From contig VZSE01010771.1 of the NCBI GenBank assembly GCA_013398275.1, positions 312,872 to 376,871 on the forward strand: DNA of 64,000 nt. The letters are read 5' to 3'. The position numbers and the translations under genes are program-made. The notes beneath the pieces are model-generated. The model was not told the origin of the DNA. It saw only the letters and a list, made by a program, of their open reading frames with translations, and searched no databases. Of this stretch, positions 41,365 to 53,210 are shown one piece after another. How positions within the stretch are numbered: position 1 is the first letter of the stretch; each line of letters opens with the position of its first letter. Source of the stretch: Promerops cafer (taxonomy: Eukaryota; Chordata; Aves; Passeriformes; Nectariniidae).

Positions 41365-44300
41365 TGCTTACTAATGCCTGTGAGTGATGCTGAGTCTGTT
41401 GCACTGTACCTGTAAAAAAATGGATGCTTGTACACACAAAATATCTGTTCCTTTACACGCTTTTTCAGTCTCATTTTCAAATTATGTCATATTGCAGAGT
41501 GGCTTAGAAAGATAGCCAAAATTCTGTTATTACTGTTTGCACCTCATAGTTTTGTTACTGGGGCAACTGGGGACTTTTGCTATGGAAATACTGCTTTCAG
41601 ACTTTGAGATATTGGCAGTGCTGCACAGACTTATTTCCATTCTTAAATAATTTTTAAAGACTAAACTGGAATTAATGGGTATGCTTTGAGAGAGGGCTGA
41701 AATACCTTGATGTAAAAAGCTAGACTAACTACAGCAGCAAATTAACAAAATGGCAGTAAAATGAACTTCCAAGCATTTCAATATAAATAAAACTAACTGT
41801 CAGAGGGAGAAAAATCTGCATTAGTAATTTGCTGGACCAAGATTTCAAATGCAAATTGATGTCTTGAAACTGATGGCTCCTGAAAGACAATATGGACATT
41901 GAAAGAACATGCAGAGTGCCACCTACATCAAGATGTGCACTAATCTTTCATGATCCTCTGTTTTATGCTTCCTTTCTCTTTTTATTATTTTTTTGGTCTG
42001 ATACTGATTTCTTATACACCATGGTGGGTTAAGAACAAATCTCAAAGCTCAGCTTCTCTCTGATGTGCTTTGACTGTGTGACAGAACAGGAGCAGCAGCT
42101 TCAGCGCATCAAAACTGGAGCCCTAACTTGCTGATATCACTGAAGTCCAGGCAGACCTCCTGCTGTCCCCCTTCAGCTGCTGTTAGAGGTCTGCAAAGGG
42201 CCATGTGCCAGTGGTCAGACAGAGCAGAGCTGTATGTGGTCCTCCTGGATCCTACTGGACTGCCAAAGTCTTTCCCAGGATGCTGACTTGGGACTCACAG
42301 TGCAGTTCTCTGCTGATACATGCCATTACTCCTATTGCTGTCTGCAGTGGCTTCTCCTCCTCTGGAGGAATGAAATATTCAGTACAGAGGAATGAACAGA
42401 GGTGAGGGCTTTCACATTTTTTTCCCACATCCTTTTCTCAGTATGTTTCCACAGAAGAAGTGTTTTGACTTTAAACACAAATCCTTTCCTAAGCCACTGT
42501 TCAAAGTGAGCTAAGATAAGTCATAGGTGTTTGAGGGGATAGGAAAAAAACAAGGAGTCATCTCATCTCAAATTATTACAAAAAGCAACGTGATTAGTAT
42601 CCTCTTACCCTTGTTGTCTTCAGTACAGCTGCTTCCATCACAGCTAGTCACCCTTGGAGTTCCTGCAAAAACCAAACCAGGAAAATAGGCACTTTTATAT
42701 CTGTCACCTGGCCTATTTTATCTTTATTAGACTGCTTCAAAAGTGATTCTCTCCATGAACTAAACAGGCTAAATGACTTGCTCTATGCCTGGGATGCATT
42801 CATTTAATGAGATGAATTCCAGTGTTTCTGACATTTTTTGCCACGTAATGAAGACTCTCTTGATGGAGCAGAGACACCAGTACCTGTTTGTCACCCACAC
42901 TGCCATGAAGCATTGTGAGCAGGCAGTGGGAGGATGTGATCACTCTCCATGCTATTTCTGGACCAAAAAGGCATGCCTTACTAGGAAAAGTGCAGTGGGA
43001 TTTTTATCTTAGTAAGGATGGATAGGGAGGGGGGAAAGTCATCCAGCAATGCATAAACAGAGGATTTGCATCTCTGTCAGCATCAGTCTGACATCTCTCA
43101 CCTTCTATGCTCATCAGAAAAACACACATGCAGAGAACTCAAAATTGTAGAAAATTTAAAACACAGCATGAAAATAAACTGAATGGTTAATGAGAATTTC
43201 TCAGAAACATGGTTTCCAGATTTAAGATGCCTGTTGTTACCTGTTCTTCCTTACCTGATGCTGCTCTCTGAAATACCAAATTACACTGTTTCTCACTAGA
43301 TTTTCTCTCATATTTGCTGGTTAATCATCAAGAAAATCTGTTTCTGAGTGTAAGTAACAGGGAAAAAGGGTTTCTTTGAGGCTTTTGTTTCACAGCTCAC
43401 AAGCTGGTCCCAGCTGCATGTGCATCATTACCTCCTGCTGGACACATCCCATCCATGGCTTTTTGAGGAAGGCTGTGCAATTCATTTGGGGAGGCAGATA
43501 GGAGAGAGCCTGCCACCTACTTCTAGGCTGGGATTTTCCTGGCATTTAGTCAACCTGCCAAAAGGTACTTCTAGGTTTTGTTTTGTCCAATGTAGAAAGT
43601 GCCCTAGAGACTGCAGAGAACTGCTGCACTAGCTAATTAACATTAAGTAGAGTATTTTTCATGGAAGGTCTGAGAAGAATCACTCCCATAGTTTGTTTGC
43701 AGGGACAAGTCCTAAGGTTGGTGGTCTTGATTCCCCGCAGGCTCTGACTCTTGGTTGCCACAGCCAAAGGGAATGCTCTTGGCATACTGAAATCAGTATG
43801 TTTTAATAACATCCCAATTTTCAGAGACTTTTTTTATTTCCAACATTTTTCAATCAGCCCCATGTTCCAATTTCACTAGTGGGCCATTATGAATCATGAA
43901 GTTTTCATTCAGTGGAGAATCCCTCCTGGGTTTCAAATGAGGGTTTCAAAAACAAGAAAGTGAAATAGAAGCTTGGAAAAGATGACATTTTACAAAAATC
44001 TTTCTCTTTAGCATCCTGACAGTTGCAGCCAAAACCTAACTTGACAGAGAAATATATGACTGGATGATTGATCAATAGCCTGAAGATGCTTTTCTTGAAG
44101 TTAATTCATCCAGACAGATTCTTCAGGGAATTCTCACACTATGAAAGTTCCTGGGAGGTAAATTGGATTGATGAATCTTCAAAGCTAGTCACATTAAAAT
44201 GATCTAGTTTAAATTTGTCCTCTGTCTTGTACTTGCTCTAATTGCCTACAGACAGTAAATTGAATGCCAAATCTGAGCATTGGTGTGGTGCATGTCTGTG

Positions 44301-46975
44301 ATGTAGATAACACAGAACACATAGCATGGAAAACAGTCTATGATTGGCACCCACATGCCAAGGGTAGAAGTACAGGGCTTAATTTAATAGGGATTGTGAC
44401 AGTAAATTAGTGACAGCAGGGATATTGTTCTGTTTCACATGTAGGAATTCCTGGCCTGCTACCAAAGGACAAATTAATATTCAGGAAGAAGCAAGTGAGA
44501 AAGGAAGTGGTTGTTGTATTTTGTTATTCCCGATTCCCTCAGCATGTAAATGCAAAAGAGGAGAATCCTGCAGCTCCTTCTCAGAGATGCTGAGTTCTGC
44601 TCTGACTCTTGCTCCAGGCTGGGGTCATTAACGTGAGAAGGCAAGAGGAGCCATTCAAGGAGCTCAGACACTCAGCCCCAAGATGTGCTCAGTGGTGGAG
44701 ACACACAGGGGGAGCTATCTGAGCCAAAAGGCTCCTCAGATCAGATGAACCAGACCACTAAAAGTGAAATCTAACTGGAACTGTGTCTGCTTCTCTTGAT
44801 CACAGGAAAACACGAGCTGAAGCAAGACAGGTATTTTCAGTTCTGTGTATAAACCAGCCATAGGTAACCAGTCATGACGAAAGGAAGTCGAGTCTCTGAA
44901 TCTCAGAGGTAGTCCCCCACTTAAAAAAGTTGTTTGGCTCTGGCTCTTAAGCTTCCCTGATACACCAGTGAGGAATAAAACCTTGCCACATTCAAGAGCA
45001 AGCCTCAAGAAATGCCAACATGAACTTCCCCAAACCAGAAGAGCAACATGAGGTGAGGGACTTGGCAGGGCACTCGTGGCTGAAAATAAAACCCCTGAAA
45101 GTGAGCTGTGATCAACTCCTGTTGTACTTCAATTAGGCTTTTAATGGAAGAGGGCTGCTGGCTGTGCATTGTTTTAGAACCTAGGAGTGCTAATCCTAGT
45201 GCTTTGTTCAGGGAATTCAAGTCACTCATAGAAGACTTAAAATATTGGATTAGAAGATCTGTAGAGAATAGTTTTGTAGTAGTACATGTAAGTTTAAAAA
45301 GGATGTTGTAATTTCAGGTAAATTCTCACTTGCATTTCCCTTATAACTAAGCATAACCTGTGGAGGAGAACAGAGCTAGAAATCTTTATCATTAGTGAGC
45401 CCAAGCAAACTAGCATCCTCTCCCTCCTCTGGGCAGTCCTCTGGGGCTCACTCTCAGGAGCGAATATCCCACTGGATATTCTATTTCAGTGTTCCTTTGC
45501 AAGCTTTTCCTCACTGTATAGACTTGGCAGCCTGGAAAGTAAAGAAGTTGATGGGTGGGAAGGACTCAGTGAGTGGTGCAGAGGAACCACATTTAAAACA
45601 TTACATCTTAAATTTACTTCCTGACAGCCATGGCCACATCAGAGGGCAGGAAGCAGTGATTTCTGTCCTGGTATAAGCATTTAATTTCCATGTGTTCTCA
45701 CAGGGTGAACTTTGTTGCATCAGCAGATGTCCAGAGGGAGATCTGGTTATGTATACATTTCAGCGAGGATGTAGTTAAAAAATGTGAGGTGTTTGGTGTG
45801 ATATCCAGACACCAAACTTGGGAAGCAGATGTGCAGTGGGGACAGTTGGCTTTAAAAATAATTGTTTCAACACCTACTGTCATTTCTGTACTGCTGTGTG
45901 TGTAGGGCTTGGACCTACACTTGCCCCTTTTCAAGCAGTGCCCTAAAGAGGAGGCTGATGTGCAGAAACTGTTCACAGTCCCTACCTGCCAAAAGACATA
46001 GTCAAAAAGCCTTTGTTATAACTTTTGTCTAATTTTTCTCAGAAAAAGAAATCAAATTTAGTAATGATAATTATTTTTGAGATTCTAATATTTTTGGACC
46101 CTGATTTTCAAAATGGGTAGGAAAGTAGACATTGTTGGCCATATGAAGTGATGTACAAGGTAAATAAATCAAGATTGTCACGAGCCTGAAGTTGAGATTT
46201 ATCACAATTTGAATTCCTTTGCAGTTCATGTATACCACACTCCTGATAAGAAAGAACTATTTCCTCTCTGTGTTTACATATCAGTAACATACAAGCATCT
46301 TTCATTTTTCTTGTTCAACTAACCATTAATATGGAATATGTTACACAAGGAATTTGAAAGGATTCACAAAACCACCTGTAGCTGTGCTATAATACAGTGC
46401 CAAAATCCAAATGAACTGTTCCTACAGCAACTACTGTTTGTATCATCTGTCACAACCCATTCAGTGATGCCTGAATCAGATACTGGTAACAATTATGGCA
46501 TTTTATATTGCAGTAATTTTAAATCCTAATACTTTCTCACCAAGGCTAAAATCACACATGAAGTGGACTATTATCATACTGTTGCTGTGCTGAGGTGCAT
46601 TTAAAAGATTGTATCTGTCTGTAGCAAGGATGTTGACTATTCCTTCTAATAGCATTTGGCAATTTATAATTGCTATGTTCTTTCTGAATACCTTCTGTCA
46701 TGTTCATGTAATCTCTATCGAAGATTTCCAAACAAAATGACTCATAAAGAGCCATAATTAATTGGAAGAAAACCAGCTATCTAAACAAACACTACCATTA
46801 GCATCTCTGGCAAGCCCAAAAATAGTCTCTAGAGATGCCACTGTCACAATGAAAAAGCTTTCAAAACAGTATAAAGATGTATGCTACATGTTAAAGAAAT
46901 TATTCTGCCCAGTCCAAGATCTTGAGATGTTATATTAATGAAATTTAAGATGGCTGTGAATCTTGTGAACCTCTG
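41365..46975. other. Non-coding stretch, no gene seen
   Basis: About 5.6 kb without a recognised gene or repeat. Open frames reach 93 codons and lack motifs. A GC-richer part at about 44560-44760 shows no known element. Confidence 0.55.
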
Positions 46976-47420
46976 CAGTGAGTCCAGAGGAAGCCATGAA
47001 GATGTCCAGAAGGCTGAGGCACCTGTTAAGAAGAAAGGCTGAGACAGTTGGGGTTGTTCAGCCTGGAGAAGAGAAGGCTCCAGGGACACTTTAGAGAAGC
47101 TTCCAGTAACTAAAGGGGGCTACAAGAGAGCTGGAGCATGTAATGACAGGACAAGGGGGAATGGCTTTAAACTGAAAGAAGGTTTAGATTGGATATTGGA
47201 AAGAAATTCTTTACTAAGAGATTGGAAAAGCACTGGAATGGGTTGCCTGGAGAAATTGTGGATGCCCCATCCCTGGAAGCGTTCAATGCCAGGTTAGAAG
47301 GGGGTTTGAGCAACCTGGTCCAGGGAAAGAAGTTTCTGCCTGTGGCAGGGGGAGTGGAAAGAGCTGATCTTTAAGGTCCCTTCCAATCCCAACCATTCAA
47401 TGATTTTATGACTTTATGAT
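46976..47420 (+). mobile_element. CR1 LINE 3' end, best preserved copy
   Basis: About 445 bases follow the CR1 consensus closely: GAGTCCAGAGGAAGCCATGA, AAGAAAGGCTGAGACAGTTG, GGTTGTTCAGCCTGGAGAAG, a GACAGGACAAGGGGGAATGG block, TGGATGCCCCATCCCTGGAA, AGCAACCTGGTCCAGGGAAA and a tail of degraded octamers (AATGATTTTATGACTTTATG). Few changes and small indels make it look younger than the copy at 14.4 kb. It starts inside the 3' end of the RT frame, so it has no function of its own. The 61-codon open frame at 47189-47374 is part of this element and not a gene. Confidence 0.95.
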
Positions 47421-50173
47421 ACTTAGAATACCATTTTGTGACACTAAGAGGACTGCAACATTGCTGTTAGCTGTGTAACAGCTGTCTCTGATTTAAGGAC
47501 CAGGTCACAGGACACATTGCCCAAAGTTCAAACAGAACCCAAAATGCCACCTTAGCTCAGCTGAAAGCTTCAGCTTTGGAGCACAACAAGAAGGAAGGAG
47601 TTTTCACTCATCTGCCATTTGCCATCATTTCTCTATATGTGGGAAGGTGTGGAGTGTGCAAATTCAGTACTCAATATTTGGATGTGCAAATATTAGGATG
47701 CAATGCAGAGCCTCTAATCAGCCTTACCATATTTTCCTGTGGTCTATCTGAATTACGGGAAAGGGCATGCACCTGAGATAAGCACGTGAGCATGTTACTG
47801 GTATTAATTCAGGAAAAAACCCCAACCTTTCACCAGTCAAGAGAATAATTCATAGAAGAAACCCACAGGAAAACAGTACAGATAAATGAGATGGAGAGTG
47901 CTATTCAAAACTCCTTCAATTGAATCAAACAAGCTTCATCAGTAACTTTTCTAATCAATAATGATACCAAAACTGTACATAGTTCATCTTTTATTATAAT
48001 GGGCCAAATTTCTACTTCATCAGCAAAAGCCATAAGTAGAAAGTTATGGCTTCCTGGTCCTTTGCCCAGCACTGGCTTGTGAGCTGGTCTGGGCAGCCTT
48101 GACACTGCTCGTAAATGCATCTGCTGGCCAGTCTCATTTGGGAAATTCTGAGCTCTGGCTTAGCTAAGTGCACAGTTTTCTAACCACATTTCCTCCCTGC
48201 CCCTCCTTGTGCCCAACAGTGACCCTGCCTTTAGAGGAGATAAGAGGGAGTGGCAAAACCTAGCTTAACCTATTATACACAGAAGTGAAAAAGTCATCTT
48301 CACGTGGCTCACTTGTAATCTCCTAAGGGTAAAAGACTTTCAGTATTCTTTATAGTGCATTTTGTCAGTAAAGATATTATTAACAGTTTTGTAATATAGA
48401 CAATTAAGACCCTTACTATAAACCAGTCTTATAAAGAGATGCTTTCATGACATGCTTTTTGTTTTCTAGAAACTTTAACACTATTTGCTATATTGAATAT
48501 AAGGCAGTGAAAGGAGAAGGAGCTTTATCTGTAATACATAGGCTACTTATTAGAAATTTGAATTAAATAGATACTTTCTATGCTGTTAGATTGAATCTGA
48601 AATTCCTCCCAAATTCTGTATGTGCGTAGCAGAATTGAAGATCTGTTTAAGATACTGATGGGAAATATATTACTTCTCTCCAGTTTTCTGATATACCAAA
48701 ACAAATCGAGTTCTGTGGAAGGTCTGCCTGCAGGTATGTAATGTCATTTAGCATGATGCAGAAAGAATTGCATATAACGGATTGGCTAAAGAGGAAAGGT
48801 AGGTGATTATGGGAACACTGTGGATTGAAACATCCTGTCCTCAGTGAATTAAAAATGTATAGGTCTGTGTTGACCTATAGGTGTGCACATTCCTCCTTGA
48901 ATGGCAAGAGGAAGTGCTAGCAGCAGTCCAGGGTGATGCTAGAGGAGGTTGATTACAAAGCCTGTGTTCACCATTACATTACTGGGAAATGCAATCCAGC
49001 ACCACCCCTTCCCATTTAAAAGGGATGCTGGTCTGCAGTGTAAGCATGGCAATCAAGGGGTAAGACTGCTGGGGGAATGGATTTGTAGATGAGTCATGCT
49101 GATTAGCAGGCCTGTAAACAAAGGTTCATTAAAAGTCTGTTTTGTCTCTGTGCCACTGTCAAGCTCTCCTATAGAGCTAAGAAATGGAGTAAAAATCAAA
49201 GGGGATTTTAAAATTTGTAAGACCTGTGTTTCATCTATTTCTGTACAGCTTTGAAGATACACTGTTTTGATAATGCAGGCAATAAAAGCAACACAGCTTT
49301 ACCTCTGTGAACTGCTCCAAGGGAAGAGCTATTCACTATATGTTCACTTTCTCTGCATGCAATAATTCATCAGCTGCAGACTCCTTGTTTTCTCAGTCCA
49401 CTTTAACCATTTCCTTGCCTGCCCCCTGCATGCAATAACACTAAACCCCTTCAGTAAAACTGCTGCTTCCCCTACAGGCACAACTAGAATGTGTATGAAA
49501 AATCTGTACACTGTGACTCAATCCTTTCCAATTCAAAATAAAAGCATTTCAGATTAGGTAGCAAGATGCCTTCAGCAGCTTCAAGAGTGTTTGGCTAGCT
49601 AACTTGGGTGAATGTGAAAGTGTCAGAGTCCACCAGAGTACACTAACTGCACCTACCCTGACCTCCAAACTCCTCGTTGCAGTCCTATACCATTGCCCCT
49701 CTCATTTGATGGCATGAAAAGCCATATGAAGATGACTGATTTGCTGAGATTCATTGCCAGCCTATACTGTGCTTCCTTCTTGGTAGTAAATTAAATGTGT
49801 CTGAAATCACTGACGGTTTCTATGAGATGCTCTTAACTTCTGTGTTGCAAAAGTTAGAAGGAGTACCTTCCATTCACCTCCTGGTTTTATCCTGGGTGGT
49901 AGTACTGTCCTTTTTGCCCTGTTCTGCTTTGGAAACCACAGACTTAGTGATATTGCCGTGTCTATTTCACTGATACATTGGCATTGGAGCTGCCTTCCAA
50001 TAAGCACAGCTCACTTAGGTTTGCACTAAGCAGGGACCCTCTTGAAGAGTCACTGCCAGAATGTTGTCAGATGAAAGCGAAGGGATCTGAACATTTTCCT
50101 TGTGTTAGCAGGGGGAGATGGGCACATGGAGACTGAGAACTCATTAGCTTGCTTGTCTTAAATTTAAGATGCA
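47421..50173. other. Non-coding stretch; one micro-exon-like segment
   Basis: No gene is supported. At 48684-48733 a 50-base segment is bounded by CTCTCCAG and GTATGT, discussed as a finding. The motif CTGCATGCAATAA occurs at two places about 70 bases apart (near 49355 and 49427). Confidence 0.55.
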
Positions 50174-50218
<45 letters not shown>

Positions 50219-50222
50219 TTCC
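50174..50222 (+). repeat. (CT)n microsatellite
   Basis: About 49 bases of TC dinucleotides, interrupted once near the middle by TTT and ending in TTTCC. It lies 150 bases before the LTR. Confidence 0.95.
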
Positions 50223-50659
50223 TGCGACCTAAGAAGGCATAAAGTGTAACTCACCCAAAGACATAACTTCTTTAATTTTTAGAAATTTGGAATGTATCTT
50301 TGTAAGGGATGTTTGAGAGGGAACTGTAGGTCAACATCTCTGTCCAAGGAGTACATGGTATTGCTGAGAAATGTAATGGAATTGGTGCCTCCTCAGTTTT
50401 AACTTTTATATTTTTCAGATTCTGTGCTGCTTTAGTGTGCAGTTCTGAGCTTCATATTAGGGGATAGCAAGCTCTCTTCATAGATCAGGTAGACAAAACA
50501 ATTCCTTCTCTAGCTGGGGACCAAGGACAAATGATCCAAATCTCAGGCCCAAGAGCATCAACAACAGCAGAATGAAGAGAGAAAAACAAAAAGAATGGGA
50601 CTTCATAATCTAAAGCTGTAACTGGACAATTAACTCCAATATGCTAATGGACCAGAACT

Positions 50660-50666
50660 TATAAAA
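50660..50666 (+). promoter_or_regulatory. LTR TATA box
   Basis: TATAAAA within CTTATAAAAGTG, in the expected U3 position about 115 bases before the LTR's AATAAA. The same word is conserved in copy 2. Confidence 0.6.
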
Positions 50667-50776
50667 GTGAGAGACCTCATGACCAGTCATCCATTTTGTG
50701 ACCATTTTGGGTTCATCTTGGGTGTAGCCCTGGCTGGGCTCTTGTACTGCCCAAGGTGTATCCATTGAGGCCCTTT

Positions 50777-50782
50777 AATAAA
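50777..50782 (+). terminator. LTR polyadenylation signal
   Basis: AATAAA within CCTTTAATAAATCC, followed after about 20 bases by T/GT-rich sequence (TTTGTTCTTTAACTGTGTC). It is conserved in copy 2. It could end transcripts that run through the plus strand. Confidence 0.6.
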
Positions 50783-50844
50783 TCCCTACTTTGTTCTTTA
50801 ACTGTGTCTAGCCTCAGTTCTAGGTCAGCCTTCACAAGGCATCA

Positions 50845-52230
50845 GAATGAGGAGGCATCTGTGGACTGAGCAATATTTCCAACAAGCACAAACAATGAAA
50901 CTACTGTGATGTATATTACCCTGTTACTATCCTTCTTCATTACCTTGTTATGTTTTAGCATCTTCAGGATGGCTGTCCTGCAACTCTTGCTACACTGGTA
51001 TCTCCTGCCAGAGTGAAAAACCCTACTGTGTCTGAAAAGACTTTCCTTTTCCAGTGAGAAATTGTGCTGAAGTGAGTTACCTTTCCAACACAAGAAATGT
51101 TACAGGACATCTGATGACTTAATTTTGCTTTGCTCTAGGGGATTTTACTTAGTCAATGAAAACATTCAGACTGTGACCTTCCTCTGTAGTATATCTTGGT
51201 GTTTTGATTTCAGCCTACTGATAATAATAAAAGGTCTCCATACAGAAGTATGGAGTATAAAAGTGCCCTTTTATAGGGAGATGGGAAGTAAGAAACAGTT
51301 TAAACCCTGCTCTTACCAATAGGAATTGTAAAGAGTGAGAATCTGATTCTTCTTATCTCAACTGAACCACTTGACATCTGGAGTAGAGCAAAGTGAAATA
51401 ATCACTATCTTATGTTGTCTTTTCCCCTAGCTGAACCCGTGAAGAAGGATAAAGCAGCTATATTCCTGCCCTGAAAAAGGAATTCAGCTCTTCAGATGGC
51501 CCTTTATATACTGGTATACCTTGCTCCTAACAGTGCCTGTACCACAGCTTGAAATTTTGGCAGTGACTGAAAACTACGAATTAATGAACCTTTGATAAAA
51601 ATTGTCACACAGATCCTGCTATTGATATTCAAGGAGCCAAAAACATGTCAGGAACTATTTAATGGCAGTATCTCTTCAATTATTAGGAGAAAATGTTAAA
51701 TATACTGGGTAAAAACTCATCTGGTAGGAAGTCACAGTCATGAAAGGCTTTTTTTCCATATTAGAATATAATAAAGATGTAAGACCTAAGTGAAATGTTA
51801 CTAGAACTATGATCTCTGATCTCTGTCTCCTGTGGCATCATTCACTTCATTGTAGTTATTCTAGTGAAGTGTGCTTTGATTCATTTTTCTTTCTTTTAAT
51901 CTACAAAGGAAAAATCCCCAAACGAAAAACTTCTGTTCTGTAACGAGAAATGAAGTATGCAAGCCCTTGTACTCTGAGATCCAAATGGATCAGACTGCAA
52001 AGCGAATTCACATTTAGAAAAGGAATTTAAATTCAAATTAAGGTCATATCTTATGAATTTAATATGCAATAGTAGTATTGTTTTCTATTGAAATCTAGTA
52101 ATCACTCTGTGAAGAGTGAAAACAGGACTTTCCAAATGAAAGTGGTCATAAAAGAGAGAATGCTGTTCCACTTTTTTAAACAGAAATCAGTTTAGAACTT
52201 AGTTAAATATTTATATTATCCCTACTTAAG
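50845..52230. other. Non-coding stretch, no gene seen
   Basis: AT-rich sequence between the LTR and the TTTTC array. No gene or repeat family recognised. Confidence 0.6.
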
Positions 52231-52235
52231 TTTTC

Positions 52236-52266
<31 letters not shown>

Positions 52267-52917
52267 CTTTTCTTTTCTTTTCTTTTCTTTTCTTTTCTTT
52301 TCTTTTCTTTTCTTTTCTTTTCTTTTCTTTTCTTTTCTTTTCTTTTCTTTTCTTTTCTTTTCTTTTCTTTTCTTTTCTTTTCTTTTCTTTTCTTTTCTTT
52401 TCTTTTCTTTTCTTTTCTTTTCTTTTCTTTTCTTTTCTTTTCTTTTCTTTTCTTTTCTTTTCTTTTCTTTTCTTTTCTTTTCTTTTCTTTTCTTTTCTTT
52501 TCTTTTCTTTTCTTTTCTTTTCTTTTCTTTTCTTTTCTTTTCTTTTCTTTTCTTTTCTTTTCTTTTCTTTTCTTTTCTTTTCTTTTCTTTTCTTTTCTTT
52601 TCTTTTCTTTTCTTTTCTTTTCTTTTCTTTTCTTTTCTTTTCTTTTCTTTTCTTTTCTTTTCTTTTCTTTTCTTTTCTTTTCTTTTCTTTTCTTTTCTTT
52701 TCTTTTCTTTTCTTTTCTTTTCTTTTCTTTTCTTTTCTTTTCTTTTCTTTTCTTTTCTTTTCTTTTCTTTTCTTTTCTTTTCTTTTCTTTTCTTTTCTTT
52801 TCTTTTCTTTTCTTTTCTTTTCTTTTCTTTTCTTTTCTTTTCTTTTCTTTTCTTTTCTTTTCTTTTCTTTTCTTTTCTTTTCTTTTCTTTTCTTTTCTTT
52901 TCTTTTCTTTTCTTTTC
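52231..52917 (+). repeat. (TTTTC)n pentanucleotide array, 687 bases
   Basis: Five TTTTC units are followed by an 11-T interruption (52256-52266) and then, from 52268 to 52917, by 130 perfect units (650 bases) with no change. On the minus strand this is (GAAAA)n. The two long minus-strand open frames over it (about 246 codons, repeating Lys-Arg-Lys-Glu-Lys) exist only because 15 bases, three units, contain no stop in those frames. They have no complexity and are not genes. Confidence 0.98.
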
Positions 52918-53181
52918 TTTTTTCCTTTTTGTTGTTTAGACATAACAGATAGTGTGAATAGGAAGACATTCCATTATATGCACTCTACAATTCCAGTCAT
53001 GAGCACTGGATTCTAGGACATGTTCCACAATAGAAAACAAAGTCCATAAAACTATTGTTTATCTTATAAAACCATGCAACAAGCAGATAGCTGCATATAA
53101 AAAAATATATTTTCTATTTTCTCAGATACAGTAATTAGTGTTTGATGCATACACATTTATACTAATGAAAATTTTAATTCT

Positions 53182-53210
53182 TATATATATATGTATATAT
53201 ATATACACAC
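53182..53210. repeat. (TA)n microsatellite
   Basis: About 25 bases of TA dinucleotides, interrupted once by G and ending in ACACAC. Confidence 0.9.

Larger units (their letters stand above)
50372..50844 (+). mobile_element. Solo LTR of an endogenous retrovirus, copy 1
   Basis: About 473 bases begin TGTAATGGAATTGGTGCCTC and end in ATCA. The segment carries a TATA box, an AATAAA and the block GTGTCTAGCCTCAGTTCTAG near the 3' end. It is homologous over its whole length to the segment at 63.2-63.7 kb: between 50598-50669 and 63440-63511, 61 of 72 aligned bases agree. No primer-binding site or gag/pol/env sequence follows, so this is a solo LTR left by recombination. Flanking bases (AGAAA before, GAATG after) are not a clean target duplication, so the exact ends are estimates. 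The family resembles an LTR abundant in songbirds; from memory I would place it among ERVL-like elements, with low certainty. Confidence 0.85.

Noticed and set aside
47189..47374. 61-codon open frame reading GKKFFTKRLEKHWNGLPGE
   Set aside because: It lies inside the 3' end of a CR1 element.
49355..49440. Repeated CTGCATGCAATAA words, considered as spaced direct repeats
   Set aside because: Only two copies, about 70 bases apart, with unrelated surroundings. Neither an array nor a regulatory signature.
52203..52969. Two open frames of about 246 codons on the minus strand, the longest in the window
   Set aside because: They translate the TTTTC array and consist of a 5-residue Lys/Arg/Glu repeat. 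Repeat artefact, not a protein.
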